18,063 nucleotides of DNA from Bacillota bacterium (GCA_023388205.1 JAEWGS010000112.1:1-18063); one strand, 5' to 3'. Shown: positions 1 to 7,887, numbered from the stretch's first letter. Made by a program: numbers and translations. The notes: generated by a model from the sequence alone, not told the origin.

Positions 1-1506
1 GTGGTGGCCATTCCTGAGCTGATTCGCCTTTTGGTGCAAGAACACAGTTTAAGCTTTGACGAAGCTTTTGATATCGCGCGCCAGACTTTTGCCTACACGA
101 ATCACACGATTCTTGCCGAAGCGATGGAAAAATGGGATATCGGTATTTTCCAGTTCCTTGTGCCTGAGATTTTGCAGATCCTTTACCAGATCAATGATCG
201 CTTCCGCCGGGAGCTTCAAGACGCGGGTTGTCACCTTGACATGATCGACCGACTTGCGCCGATCGGGGATGGTAAAGTGCGTATGGCTTGGCTTGCCTGC
301 TACGTCTCTTTCTCCATCAATGGGGTTGCTGCTTTGCACACTGAAATTTTGAAGCGAGATACCCTCAATGAGTGGTACAAACTTTATCCAGCGAAGTTCA
401 ACAATAAGACCAATGGCGTGACGCCCCGGCGCTGGCTGCGGGTGTGCAATCCAGAATTGGCGAATTTGCTCAGCGAGAAGTTGGGCAGTGAAGACTGGAT
501 TAAGGACATGGATCAGCTTGAGCGTATTTTGCCCTTAAAAGATGATGCGAATACCTTGGCTTCACTCAGAGAGATCAAGGCGAAAAAGAAGCAAGCGTGC
601 GCGGAATATATTCTTCAGGCCACGGGGATTCAGGTGAATCCGAATGCGATCTTTGACGTGCAAATTAAGCGCCTCCATGAGTATAAGCGCCAGTTGCTCA
701 ATGCCTTCTATATTCTCGATCTTTACTTTAGACTCAAGGACAATCCGGCTTTGGACGTCGAGCCGCGTTGCTTCATCTTTGCTGCAAAAGCCGCGCCTGG
801 CTATAGTCGTGCGAAAGCCATCATCAAGTTTATTAACGAGATTGCGCGTGTGGTCAACGCTGATCCTGCGGTCAACCAGAAACTCCAGATTGTCTTTTTG
901 CCAAACTACAATGTGAGTATGGCGATGAAGCTGTTCCCGGCAGCAGATATTTCGGAGCAGATTTCTACAGCGGGAAAAGAAGCCTCCGGCACGGGAAACA
1001 TGAAGTTCATGATGAACGGCGCCTTGACCTTGGGTACGATGGATGGTGCCAACGTGGAAATTGTCGAGGCTGTGGGCGAAGAAAATGCTTATATTTTCGG
1101 CGTTCGTGCAGAGGATATGGATGCGACGCGCGCTTACTACAATCCGCAGTGGCAATATGAGCACATCCCAGGTTTGAAACGGGTGCTCGACACCTTGATC
1201 AATGGTTTCTTTGATGACGGTGGCACAGGAATGTTTAGAGATCTCTACAACAGCTTGATCTACGGTACAAGCTGGGAGCCTGCAGATGTCTATTACTTGC
1301 TCGGTGATTTCGATCACTACCGAACGGTGAGAGACTTGATGGCTGAGGACTACCGCAAGCAAGAAGAGTGGTCTAGGAAAGCGTGGATCAATATTTGCGC
1401 TTCGGCGAGATTTAGCTCGGATCGCACAATTCGAGATTATGCACAAGAGATTTGGCGTGTATCGCCTTGTCCGATTGCCTTAGATGAGGAGAAAAAGGCT
1501 CAGTGA
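1..1506 (+). CDS. glgP: Glycogen/alpha-glucan phosphorylase, C-terminal 501 residues (5' end outside the window)
   Basis: Phosphorolysis of alpha-1,4-glucan to glucose 1-phosphate in the cytosol, with pyridoxal phosphate as cofactor (GT35 family). The visible part carries the family's signature blocks in order: INGVAALHTEILK near residues 107-119, KTNGVTPRRW at 136-145, KRLHEYKRQL at 223-232, and the PLP block EASGTGNMKFMMNGAL, in which the Schiff-base lysine is K335 of the visible segment. The family is usually about 750-850 residues, so roughly 300 N-terminal residues lie left of the window. The frame is open at base 1, and the GTG there is not a supported start. The C-terminus ends normally (YAQEIW followed by a short charged tail). 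The stop overlaps the GTG start of the AraC-type regulator by four bases, which suggests co-translation. Identification is firm. Glycogen versus maltodextrin preference cannot be decided. Confidence 0.96.
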   Translation: MVAIPELIRLLVQEHSLSFDEAFDIARQTFAYTNHTILAEAMEKWDIGIFQFLVPEILQILYQINDRFRRELQDAGCHLDMIDRLAPIGDGKVRMAWLACYVSFSINGVAALHTEILKRDTLNEWYKLYPAKFNNKTNGVTPRRWLRVCNPELANLLSEKLGSEDWIKDMDQLERILPLKDDANTLASLREIKAKKKQACAEYILQATGIQVNPNAIFDVQIKRLHEYKRQLLNAFYILDLYFRLKDNPALDVEPRCFIFAAKAAPGYSRAKAIIKFINEIARVVNADPAVNQKLQIVFLPNYNVSMAMKLFPAADISEQISTAGKEASGTGNMKFMMNGALTLGTMDGANVEIVEAVGEENAYIFGVRAEDMDATRAYYNPQWQYEHIPGLKRVLDTLINGFFDDGGTGMFRDLYNSLIYGTSWEPADVYYLLGDFDHYRTVRDLMAEDYRKQEEWSRKAWINICASARFSSDRTIRDYAQEIWRVSPCPIALDEEKKAQ

Positions 1507-2504
1507 GCCAGAAGAAAGCTTTAGCTAAGATTTTGGGCGCCGCGGGGGTTAAAAGCCTCGCGGATGCTCTTTTTTTCATTCAGGTTTTTGCTGCTTTATG
1601 GCCAAAGACGCGCTTGCGTTTGTTTTCAGAAGGTCGTTTATTGAAACAAGCCAAGGTTCAAGAGTGGCAGGCTGATTTTGGATGTGGCGTGTTGCTTCAT
1701 GAATGGCGCATCGATCAGAGGCAGCGCTTTGAACTCGATGAGAGATTGCGTGAGGCTGATGAAGCACTGGTTTTATTTTGCGTCAAAAAGGGTTGCTTAC
1801 GTGTCGAAAGTCAGGCGGGGCTCAAGGTCACATTTGAGGCGGGCGAGGGTTTCTTCGCGGATCAAAGGGATTTTCAGTTGGCTCAGATACAAGGGCAGAC
1901 GCTCAGTTGCGAAGCGACCTTGCTCATATTGAAGCCCAGCCACATGAGAGGAAAGATTTCCTATCAACTGCACGAGAATCTTTTGCCGCGCGTGAGCCAC
2001 TTGCAGTTTGTGGGCGGTTCTTGTTTGATTCCAAAGACCAAAGGCCTAAAAGATTGTGTGGATCGCTTGCCTGAACCTTTTCGTTCGACAAAGCCCGTGC
2101 CGCCAGGGCCTTATCTTCGCTGGGCGGAAGAAGCCTTACTTGTTTTGACGCAAACGCATCAGCGGGGAGATTCCTTTTTGAGCCGTGCTGCGCTTGAACT
2201 CCTGCAAGAGGCGGTGGATGCAGGGACGTCCCTCGATGTCAAAGAACTCTTAGAGGCTTTGCCTGGAGTCAGTGATTACCGCTTGAGACGCGCCTTAGCC
2301 CGTGCAGGTTACGGCTCAGCCAAAAAAGCGGAAGTTCATTTGAGGCTGCTTCGCGCGGCCACGCTTTTGCGACAGCAAGAACTTTCCGTCGCAAAAGTTG
2401 CACAAGATTGTGGGTGGCAATCTGTATCGAAATTTATCACGGCTTTTGCATCTCGTTATGGTGTGACACCGTATCAGTATCAAAAGAAGCGAACGCTTGA
2501 ATAA
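1503..2504 (+). CDS. AraC-family transcriptional regulator
   Basis: DNA-binding regulator of 333 residues. The last ~100 residues form an AraC-type double helix-turn-helix: the first HTH includes VSDYRLRRALARAGYGS around residues 255-275, and the second includes LSVAKVAQDCGWQSVSKFITAF from about residue 294, followed by the typical RYGVTPYQYQKKR ending. The N-terminal ~200 residues are an effector or dimerisation region; its short beta-rich segments could be cupin-like, but I recognise no specific sensor. The start is GTG, inside the stop of the preceding phosphorylase gene (GTGA overlap), with GAGGAG at 1486-1491 as ribosome binding site. This arrangement suggests the regulator is co-expressed with, and may control, glycogen or maltodextrin genes; that is inference. 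A strong hairpin terminator follows directly. Confidence 0.88.
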   Translation: MSQKKALAKILGAAGVKSLADALFFIQVFAALWPKTRLRLFSEGRLLKQAKVQEWQADFGCGVLLHEWRIDQRQRFELDERLREADEALVLFCVKKGCLRVESQAGLKVTFEAGEGFFADQRDFQLAQIQGQTLSCEATLLILKPSHMRGKISYQLHENLLPRVSHLQFVGGSCLIPKTKGLKDCVDRLPEPFRSTKPVPPGPYLRWAEEALLVLTQTHQRGDSFLSRAALELLQEAVDAGTSLDVKELLEALPGVSDYRLRRALARAGYGSAKKAEVHLRLLRAATLLRQQELSVAKVAQDCGWQSVSKFITAFASRYGVTPYQYQKKRTLE

Positions 2505-2507
2505 AAG

Positions 2508-2546
2508 AAAGGCCCATTCCAATAAAAGAAGGAATGGGCCTTTGCT
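2508..2546. terminator. Bidirectional intrinsic terminator between the AraC gene and the sortase gene
   Basis: A perfect 13-bp inverted repeat (AAAGGCCCATTCC at 2508-2520, GGAATGGGCCTTT at 2531-2543) with a 10-base loop. On the plus strand it ends in TTT and starts 3 bases after the AraC stop codon. Read on the minus strand it is followed by the T-rich TTTCTTTTATTC, so it also suits the convergent sortase gene, whose stop lies about 55 bases away. Confidence 0.9.
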
Positions 2547-2597
2547 TATCTTGCCGCAGGATCAAGAGCGTTTTGATCTTGTGTCCGTCGAAAGAAT

Positions 2598-3683
2598 TTA
2601 CTGAATAGACCAAGACGTTGTTGTGCGTTTGTCTGTTTCTTTGACGAGATTCGCCTGAACCAAGATGCGTGTATCGCCTTGGTTGGTACAGGTCACCAGT
2701 GTGATCTCTTTTTCTCCGGGCTGCGCATCGAAGTAGTCAAACATTTGGTTCACAGGCACCACGAAATTGCGCGTGACCTGATAAGAATAGTTTTTCTCTT
2801 TGGTGCTGATGGTGATGATGTCGCCTTCTTTGACTTCATTGAGACGGTTAAAGTGACGGCCGTATTCGAGCATGCGGTGCCCCAGAATGACGGCGTTTCC
2901 ATCTTCACCGATCTTGCCTGAGTTTTGGTACCAGCCGAGACCGACTTGCAATTGAGGATAATCACAGCCCCAAACGATCGGCATATTCAAATCGATGGAA
3001 TCAATACCCATTTGCGCAATGTATTCAACAAAGACCTTGCCGTCAGAGTGAGAAACCAAGGCTTCTTGTCTCGAGATGACACCTTGAGGCGTATCGTAGC
3101 CGCCTTCACCGCTGACCGGGTTGGCCTTGGGGTCAATCCAAATACCAATCTTGCCCGTCTCGGCGTCCGCCTGGCCCATCGCGCTCGCGCGGATGAGTTC
3201 TCTTGTTTTTTGGTCATTCATGTAGTTGTTATACATGGGGCGCAGGAAATAGTAGAGTGAACCGAGTAAGGCGGCAATGATCAAAATGTCGAGGCAGATG
3301 TTGATCGCGCGCGCTTTTTTACTCACCGGGCGCTTGCGGCGTTTGGCTTTGCGCCCACGATTCTTTTGGGTTTGTGCGACTTGAGCAGCGGTCATCGGAG
3401 CAGCGTATTCTTGATAGCGTCGCCCTTGATATGCGCCAGATTGGGGGTTGACCGAATTATAGACATGGCCCTGAGGCTGAGCTTGATGCGAAGCCGGCTG
3501 AGCCTGAGCGTGTGGCTGCGCTTGATATGGAGATGGCTGAGCCGTGGGCTGAGCTTGATACGGATTCTGCGGTGTGGGCGAATTAGGTGCGCCCTGAGGG
3601 GGCTGCGGGTTCGCTTTGTTAAAAGCCGGAATATGATCCAAGGGACCATGGGGGGGCTGTGCGGGTGTGTGATTTTTCTTCAT
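2598..3683 (-). CDS. Sortase family transpeptidase with proline/glutamine-rich cytoplasmic tail
   Basis: Membrane cysteine transpeptidase that attaches surface proteins to the cell wall. Numbering from the chosen start (361 residues): residues 1-~105 are rich in Pro, Gln, Ala and Tyr, with repeated YQAQP-type segments; then comes a very basic stretch (RGRKAKRRKR), one membrane segment at about 128-148, and the extracellular sortase barrel. The catalytic triad is visible: His269 in ILGHRM, Cys332 in TLVTCTN, and Arg339 seven residues later. The sortase class (A, B, D or E) is not clear to me. I chose the ATG at 3683 because AAGGAAG lies 6-7 bases upstream. An in-frame ATG at 3698 would add five residues but has no ribosome binding site. 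The gene stands alone with its own promoter. No LPXTG-type substrate is encoded in the window, so it may be the housekeeping enzyme (inference). Confidence 0.88.
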   Translation of the reverse strand: MKKNHTPAQPPHGPLDHIPAFNKANPQPPQGAPNSPTPQNPYQAQPTAQPSPYQAQPHAQAQPASHQAQPQGHVYNSVNPQSGAYQGRRYQEYAAPMTAAQVAQTQKNRGRKAKRRKRPVSKKARAINICLDILIIAALLGSLYYFLRPMYNNYMNDQKTRELIRASAMGQADAETGKIGIWIDPKANPVSGEGGYDTPQGVISRQEALVSHSDGKVFVEYIAQMGIDSIDLNMPIVWGCDYPQLQVGLGWYQNSGKIGEDGNAVILGHRMLEYGRHFNRLNEVKEGDIITISTKEKNYSYQVTRNFVVPVNQMFDYFDAQPGEKEITLVTCTNQGDTRILVQANLVKETDKRTTTSWSIQ

Positions 3684-3800
3684 GTCTACTTCCTTCATTG
3701 AGCGAGGATGAGGTGGGAGGGCTCGTTGTGATTCAAAGCTCTGCTTGTTTGAAATTGACGCGCAAAGCTAATTGATTGAACGTGTTTTCAACGCAGAATA

Positions 3801-3830
3801 AGTATAAAAGATGGGCAGATTGACCTTCAA
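3801..3830 (-). promoter_or_regulatory. Sigma-A type promoter for the sortase gene
   Basis: On the minus strand, TTGAAG (3825-3830) and TATACT (3801-3806) are separated by 18 bases. Transcription would start near 3794, giving a leader of about 110 bases before the sortase start. Confidence 0.6.
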
Positions 3831-3945
3831 GATGAAATCGCCCTTAGCTTGTGAATTTACCGTGACCAGCTCTTAACGGAGTCATGAACGAGATTCAGCA
3901 ATCAGCGCCTTGGAGATCACTTTGCTGTTAAGTCTGGTCTAATCT

Positions 3946-3963
3946 TTTTAGAATCGTCTAAAA
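3946..3963. promoter_or_regulatory. Inverted repeat, candidate operator upstream of htpG
   Basis: TTTTAGA, four bases, TCTAAAA: perfect 7-bp arms. A further TCTAA copy lies just upstream at 3938-3942. It does not match the CIRCE element of HrcA. Its position in the likely promoter area suggests a repressor site, but no regulator can be named. Confidence 0.35.
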
Positions 3964-4009
3964 TGAAACGCGCAAATTGAATTCAAAAACGCCTCATGAA
4001 GACATGACG

Positions 4010-4045
4010 TGTCCTTGCGCTCGTCCTTGCGCTCATACTTGTGCT
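4010..4045 (+). repeat. Three tandem copies of a 12-bp unit in the htpG leader
   Basis: TGTCCTTGCGCT (4010-4021), CGTCCTTGCGCT (4022-4033) and the degenerate CATACTTGTGCT (4034-4045), exactly 12 bases apart. The copies lie in a frame that is open into htpG, where they would encode a repeated xxCA tetrapeptide. The htpG start with a good ribosome binding site is 80 bases downstream, so I treat the repeat as leader sequence. Confidence 0.7.
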
Positions 4046-4126
4046 CCAAGGAGCGTCGCAGGTGAAAAATCTGAAGCGAGGGCAGCAGAAACTGGCGCGT
4101 GGGGTGGGGATGAAAAGAGGATCGGT

Positions 4127-6079
4127 ATGACACAGAGAAAAGGACAAGTGAGTGTTGAAACGGAAAATATTTTTCCAATTATTCGCAAGTGGCTTTATTC
4201 AGATCGCGATATTTTTTTGAGAGAATTGCTAGCCAATGCGCAGGATGCGACGCGTAAACTTGAGACGTTGGAACGCATCGGAGAAGTTGAGGGCTTCGAT
4301 GAGACGACATTGAAACCTGAAGATCGGCAGATTGATGTGCGTTTTGCTCCGGAACAAAAATTGATTGTTATCGAGGATCAGGGCCTTGGGATGAATGAAG
4401 AGGAGCTCGATCAATATATTAATCGCATCGCGTATTCAGGGGCCTTGGATTTTGTGAAACAATATGAGAATCAGACGGCGGCCTCAGATCAGATCATTGG
4501 CCATTTTGGCCTTGGCTTTTACAGTGCTTTCATGGTGGCAGATCGCGTCGCCATCGATACGCTTTCTTATCGAAAAGAAGCGAAGCCTTGTCGCTGGGTA
4601 AGTGAAGATGGGATCGACTACACTTTAGAGACTTTTGAACGCGGCGAAACGATGACGCATGAGGCAGAACGTGAACAGTTCGATGAAGCGGTTTTAGCGT
4701 CCGCTCAGTTTGAGCTGAGCCAAGCGCCCGCAAAAGCGACCCCAGGAACAAGAATCAGCATTTGGCTTGATGAAGAAAATCAAGAAGAAATTGATGGCGC
4801 CTTTGTATTTCGGACCTTGAAGCGCTACTGTCGCTTTTTTAGAGATCCGATCATGTTCAAGAATTTGGGGGAGAAAAATGCGGCGTCCGATGAGGCTCAA
4901 GGACAAGCCGAAGAAGCTCAGGCAAGTCAAGCGGTCCGCATCAACCCTGAAGAACCGCTTTGGGAAAAATCTGCGCACACATTGAGCGATTCGGATTATG
5001 TGAGTTTTTACCATCAATCTTTTGCGGATGCGAATGATCCTCTCCTTTGGATTCATTTGAATATGGATTATCCGTTTAAGATCAAAGGTATCCTTTATTT
5101 CCCGAAGCAGACCGAACGTATTGAAACGCTCGATGGACGCATTTCGCTTTTTGCAAACCGCGTTTTCGTTGCGGACCAACTGAAGTCTCTCATTCCAGAA
5201 TTTCTGTTTTTACTCAAAGGGATGATCGACTGTCCTGACTTGCCCCTCAATGTGTCTCGTTCTTATTTGCAAAACGACGCCTATCTTAAAAAACTTTCCG
5301 ATCACATCGTGCGCAAGCTGGCCGATCAGCTTTTGGATTTACAAAATAAAGATCCGGAGCGCTATCAAGCCGTTTTTCAAGATGTTAAGCTCTTCGTCCG
5401 CTATGGCTGTTTGACGCATGAGCGCTTTCAAGAGCGCATTTCAAAGGCCCTGCTTTTTGAGAAAAGTGATGGCTCTTTTGTGACGAAAGAGGAACTGCCA
5501 GAGAAGGTTTACTATACGACGAATCTTTCGAGTCAACACGCCTATGTGAAGCGTCATGAGCGAGTGGGGCATACGGTTCTCGTGATGGAACAAGAGATCG
5601 ATGAAGCCTTTATGCAAAATCTTTCGATGAAAGCGCAAGGTAAGCTTCAATTTATTCCAGTCGATGTCGATTTGGGTGGAGAAAAAGTCGAAGATGATGC
5701 GCTCAAATTGCTAGAAGAAAAAATGAGCGCCTTTTTGACGGAGCGCGTAGGGCATCAAGTGACGCTGCGTTTCGAAAAGCTAGGTGAGGATGAATTCCCC
5801 ATTTTGATGCAAGAAGATGCGATGCGCCGCTATTTTGAGCAGATGCAAAAGCACTTTGGGACGAAAGAAGCGATGCCTGAAGAAGAACAGCTGATTTTGA
5901 ATGTGGATCATCGGGTTGTGAAAGCGCTTTGTGAGCAAAGTGAGTTTGAGCGTCAAAACATCCAGCTTGAAAAGCTTTATCGCTTGGGGCGACTGTTAAA
6001 TGGGCGCATTTCTCCGGACGAGAAGATGGATTTGGCTTTGGACTATGTCGATTTACTCGGTCATGACGTCAATCGCTAA
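4127..6079 (+). CDS. htpG: Molecular chaperone HtpG (Hsp90 family)
   Basis: Cytosolic ATP-dependent chaperone of 650 residues, normal for the family. The GHKL ATPase domain shows the Hsp90 motifs in slightly divergent form: RELLANAQDATRKL with catalytic Glu33 and Mg/ATP-binding Asn37, DQGLGMNEEEL, and GHFGLGFYSAFMVADRV. The middle domain follows, with FANRVFVADQLKSLIP, DCPDLPLNVSRSYLQ and a short acidic Glu/Ala/Gln insertion around residue 250; the C-terminal dimerisation region follows. The start at 4127 is chosen because AAGAGG lies six bases upstream and the next residues (QVSVETENIFP) match the usual HtpG beginning. The frame stays open to an ATG at 3977, which would add a 50-residue Cys-rich extension with no family counterpart. 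The gene is monocistronic with a strong terminator. NAQDATRK in place of the common NASDA is typical of a divergent lineage and keeps the key residues. Confidence 0.95.
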   Translation: MTQRKGQVSVETENIFPIIRKWLYSDRDIFLRELLANAQDATRKLETLERIGEVEGFDETTLKPEDRQIDVRFAPEQKLIVIEDQGLGMNEEELDQYINRIAYSGALDFVKQYENQTAASDQIIGHFGLGFYSAFMVADRVAIDTLSYRKEAKPCRWVSEDGIDYTLETFERGETMTHEAEREQFDEAVLASAQFELSQAPAKATPGTRISIWLDEENQEEIDGAFVFRTLKRYCRFFRDPIMFKNLGEKNAASDEAQGQAEEAQASQAVRINPEEPLWEKSAHTLSDSDYVSFYHQSFADANDPLLWIHLNMDYPFKIKGILYFPKQTERIETLDGRISLFANRVFVADQLKSLIPEFLFLLKGMIDCPDLPLNVSRSYLQNDAYLKKLSDHIVRKLADQLLDLQNKDPERYQAVFQDVKLFVRYGCLTHERFQERISKALLFEKSDGSFVTKEELPEKVYYTTNLSSQHAYVKRHERVGHTVLVMEQEIDEAFMQNLSMKAQGKLQFIPVDVDLGGEKVEDDALKLLEEKMSAFLTERVGHQVTLRFEKLGEDEFPILMQEDAMRRYFEQMQKHFGTKEAMPEEEQLILNVDHRVVKALCEQSEFERQNIQLEKLYRLGRLLNGRISPDEKMDLALDYVDLLGHDVNR

Positions 6080-6090
6080 ACACGTGTATT

Positions 6091-6130
6091 GCGGCCGTAG
6101 TTGTTTAGAACAAAACTGCGGCCGCTTTTG
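6091..6130 (+). terminator. Intrinsic terminator of htpG
   Basis: A 12-bp GC-rich stem (GCGGCCGTAGTT at 6091-6102, AACTGCGGCCGC at 6114-6125, one U-G pair), an 11-base loop and a TTTT tail, 11 bases after the htpG stop. It has no T-run on the minus strand, so it is not bidirectional. Confidence 0.88.
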
Positions 6131-6139
6131 ATTAGCTTA

Positions 6140-6164
6140 AGGTCTGAAAACGAGGTCTGAAAAC
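6140..6164 (+). repeat. Direct repeat, two copies, 13-bp period
   Basis: AGGTCTGAAAAC occurs at 6140-6151 and again at 6153-6164, one base apart, between the htpG terminator and the end of the convergent acpS gene. Confidence 0.65.
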
Positions 6165-6239
6165 TGCGCTTAGGATGGAGGCTGTACGTGCGATTGACGG
6201 TTGAAGCCTTTTGGTCGCCGAAGTTGATGAATCGTTCAA

Positions 6240-6635
6240 CTAGCCTTCGTGCTCATGGCCTAAGATGACGCAAAAAGCGAGAATTAAATCGGCATCATGA
6301 CTGATGGAGCAATCGACTTGTGCCGTTTTGAGAAAAGGGTGTTTCTCACATAGGGCATCCGTATAGCTCAGTGTCGGTCGACCTTGGGCATTGGGTAAGA
6401 CTGTGAGATCTTGCCAAGAAAAGCCTGGGGAAATACCGCAGCCTAGAGCCTTGGCGAAGGCTTCTTTGACTGCGAAACGACCCGCAAGGAAAGTGATTTG
6501 ACGGCGCGGCTTGAAGCTTTGATAAAGCGAGAATTCACGATCCGTTAAAATGCGGCGCGCCAAAGCCTCGAGATCTTCAGTTGGTCTAGTAAAGCGAGAT
6601 AAGGCACAAAGATCTGTGCCGCAGCGTAAAAGCAT
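6240..6635 (-). CDS. acpS: Holo-[acyl-carrier-protein] synthase
   Basis: Transfers 4'-phosphopantetheine from CoA to a serine of acyl carrier protein, making fatty acid synthesis possible; a small cytosolic trimeric enzyme. The 131 residues match the AcpS family: GTDL near the N-terminus with the Mg-binding Asp8; FLAGRFAVKEAFAKALGCG with Glu58, the second metal ligand; and the C-terminal CSISHDADLILAFCVI with His113. Length is normal (about 120-130). TGAGGA lies about eight bases before the ATG. The gene is divergent from manA across a 90-base gap and has no co-directional neighbour, so it is probably transcribed alone. No T-rich terminator is evident after the stop. Confidence 0.93.
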   Translation of the reverse strand: MLLRCGTDLCALSRFTRPTEDLEALARRILTDREFSLYQSFKPRRQITFLAGRFAVKEAFAKALGCGISPGFSWQDLTVLPNAQGRPTLSYTDALCEKHPFLKTAQVDCSISHDADLILAFCVILGHEHEG

Positions 6636-6684
6636 AAAAGTTCCTCACTCAAGTTTCATCTAAGGGAAGAGGCGTCTTTACAGA

Positions 6685-6693
6685 TGGTAATAT
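6685..6693 (+). promoter_or_regulatory. Candidate extended -10 promoter for manA
   Basis: TGGTAATAT is an extended -10 element (TGn followed by TAATAT at 6688-6693), about 32 bases before the manA ATG. No good -35 box is seen, as is usual for extended -10 promoters. The ribosome binding site is GGAGG at 6716-6720. Confidence 0.4.
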
Positions 6694-6725
6694 AAGTGCA
6701 GTTCATTTGCAGGGCGGAGGTTTGA

Positions 6726-7817
6726 ATGTATCACTATCCTTTGGAATTTGAATTTGTCGTCAAAGATTATTTGTGGGGCGGAACCCGACTGACGAAGTGG
6801 AGCAGACCCCTTCCAGAAGCGGGTTGCTTGGCAGAAAGTTGGGAGGTGAGTGCGCATCCCAACGGCATGAGCTATGTCAAAAATGGCGCGCTCAAGGGAC
6901 AGGCTTTGGCAGATGTGGTCGCGCGCGACCCCGATGGGATTTTAGGGAAAAAACGTCGCGGGGATGCCTTTCCCTTCCTCGTTAAGTTGATTGATGCGAA
7001 ACAAAATCTGTCGATTCAAGTGCATCCGGATAACACAGCTGCTGCGAAACTCGATCCTCCGAGCCTCGGTAAAAATGAATTGTGGTATGTCGTCGATGCC
7101 CCTGAAAATGCGCATTTGATTTGCGATCTCAAAGCGGAGGTCACGCCTGAGGACTTGAGGACTGCCATCGCGGAGGGGCGCTGTGAGGATGAATTGCTTT
7201 TTGTCCCGGTGAAAAAAGGTCAGGTCGTCAATATTCCTGCGGGCACAGTCCATGCGATCACGGAAGGCCTTTTGATCTGTGAAATTCAGCAAAACAGCGA
7301 TGTGACTTATCGGCTTTATGACTATAACCGCAAGGATAAAAATGGCCAAACGAGAGAACTCCACGTCGAAGAAGCGATCGAGGTCATCCGCTTTGGGGCT
7401 CAGGAACAGCATGTTTTCTCAGGGGCCAAAGAAACTTTAGACAGTGGCAACGTGCGCCAACACTTAGTGGAAAATATTTATTTTTCTGTCCATGTGGATC
7501 ATCTTCAAAGGCTGCAAGATTATTGCTTGGATGAGCGCTTTGCAGTTCTATCTGTTCTGGGCGGTCGCGGACAACTGATCTATGAAGATCAAAATGCATC
7601 GGAGCAGCGCTTTTCGCTCGAAGCTTTCCGCAGCTATTTGATTCCCGCCGCATTGAGCGCTTTCCGGCTTGTTCCAGATGGCGAGGGTCTAGAGGTCTTA
7701 GTGGCCCAAGAACCTTCTGGCGGTGAAGAAGAGCTGCTCAAACGCCAAGCGGACTTAAGCGCACGTCTTCAGGATGCAGCTGAGACGATCGCTTTTTCGC
7801 CGCAAACGATGCATTGA
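6726..7817 (+). CDS. manA: Mannose-6-phosphate isomerase, class I
   Basis: Zinc-dependent interconversion of mannose 6-phosphate and fructose 6-phosphate in the cytosol. The 363 residues are a type I phosphomannose isomerase with its cupin core: Gln98 and His100 in LSIQVHPDN, Glu118 in GKNELWYVVDA and His176 in IPAGTVHAITEG are the expected zinc ligands, followed by the conserved IQQNSDVTYRLYDY. Length fits the shorter bacterial form. The start has GGAGG six bases upstream. The GH112 phosphorylase gene follows 88 bases later on the same strand with no terminator between, so the two may be co-transcribed. The product could serve mannose use, or make mannose 6-phosphate for GDP-sugar synthesis; the context favours catabolism. 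Confidence 0.94.
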   Translation: MYHYPLEFEFVVKDYLWGGTRLTKWSRPLPEAGCLAESWEVSAHPNGMSYVKNGALKGQALADVVARDPDGILGKKRRGDAFPFLVKLIDAKQNLSIQVHPDNTAAAKLDPPSLGKNELWYVVDAPENAHLICDLKAEVTPEDLRTAIAEGRCEDELLFVPVKKGQVVNIPAGTVHAITEGLLICEIQQNSDVTYRLYDYNRKDKNGQTRELHVEEAIEVIRFGAQEQHVFSGAKETLDSGNVRQHLVENIYFSVHVDHLQRLQDYCLDERFAVLSVLGGRGQLIYEDQNASEQRFSLEAFRSYLIPAALSAFRLVPDGEGLEVLVAQEPSGGEEELLKRQADLSARLQDAAETIAFSPQTMH

Positions 7818-7830
7818 GCGGGGTTGATCT

Positions 7831-7887
7831 AAGCGCATCAATCCCAGATAAGCGCATCAATCCCAGATAAACGCATCAATCCTGGAG
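7831..7887 (+). repeat. Three tandem copies of a 19-bp unit between manA and the GH112 gene
   Basis: AAGCGCATCAATCCCAGAT occurs at 7831-7849 and identically at 7850-7868, followed by a diverged third copy at 7869-7887. GGGTTGAT at 7822-7829 is nearly complementary to ATCAATCCC in each copy, so an RNA hairpin with a one-base bulge could form with any of them. The array ends just before the ribosome binding site (AGGAG at 7894-7898) of the downstream gene. Confidence 0.85.

Larger units (their letters stand above)
3684..4126. other. Divergent intergenic region between sortase and htpG
   Basis: 443 bases with no convincing gene. It holds the sortase promoter on the minus strand, a 7-bp inverted repeat at 3946-3963, a 12-bp triplicated sequence at 4010-4045, and the htpG ribosome binding site. 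No clean -35/-10 pair for htpG is visible. TTGCTG at 3922 and TAGAAT at 3949 are 21 bases apart, which is too far for a standard promoter. Confidence 0.6.

Noticed and set aside
562..1446. 294-codon open frame on the minus strand opposite glycogen phosphorylase
   Set aside because: It is antisense to a strongly conserved gene, has no recognisable domain, and its Cys/His/Arg-heavy composition is what reverse-strand frames of this base composition give.
3946..3963. CIRCE element for HrcA control of htpG
   Set aside because: The arms (TTTTAGA/TCTAAAA) and four-base spacer do not match TTAGCACTC-N9-GAGTGCTAA.
3977..4126. Extended HtpG start with a 50-residue N-terminal addition
   Set aside because: The ATG at 4127 has a good ribosome binding site and begins the conserved HtpG N-terminus; the extension contains a recent tandem repeat. 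Kept only as a finding to test.
4694..5179. 161-codon open frame on the minus strand inside htpG
   Set aside because: Shadow of the htpG reading frame; no ribosome binding site or known domain.
6205..6240. AGTTGA/TCAACT hairpin as the acpS terminator
   Set aside because: Only six base pairs and no T-run on the minus strand.
6942..7412. 156-codon minus-strand frame inside manA, and the similar 8170-8739 frame inside the GH112 gene
   Set aside because: Both lie fully inside well-identified genes on the other strand and show no family motif.
7831..7887. CRISPR-like array
   Set aside because: Units are directly abutting 19-mers with no spacers, and only three copies; this is a simple tandem repeat.
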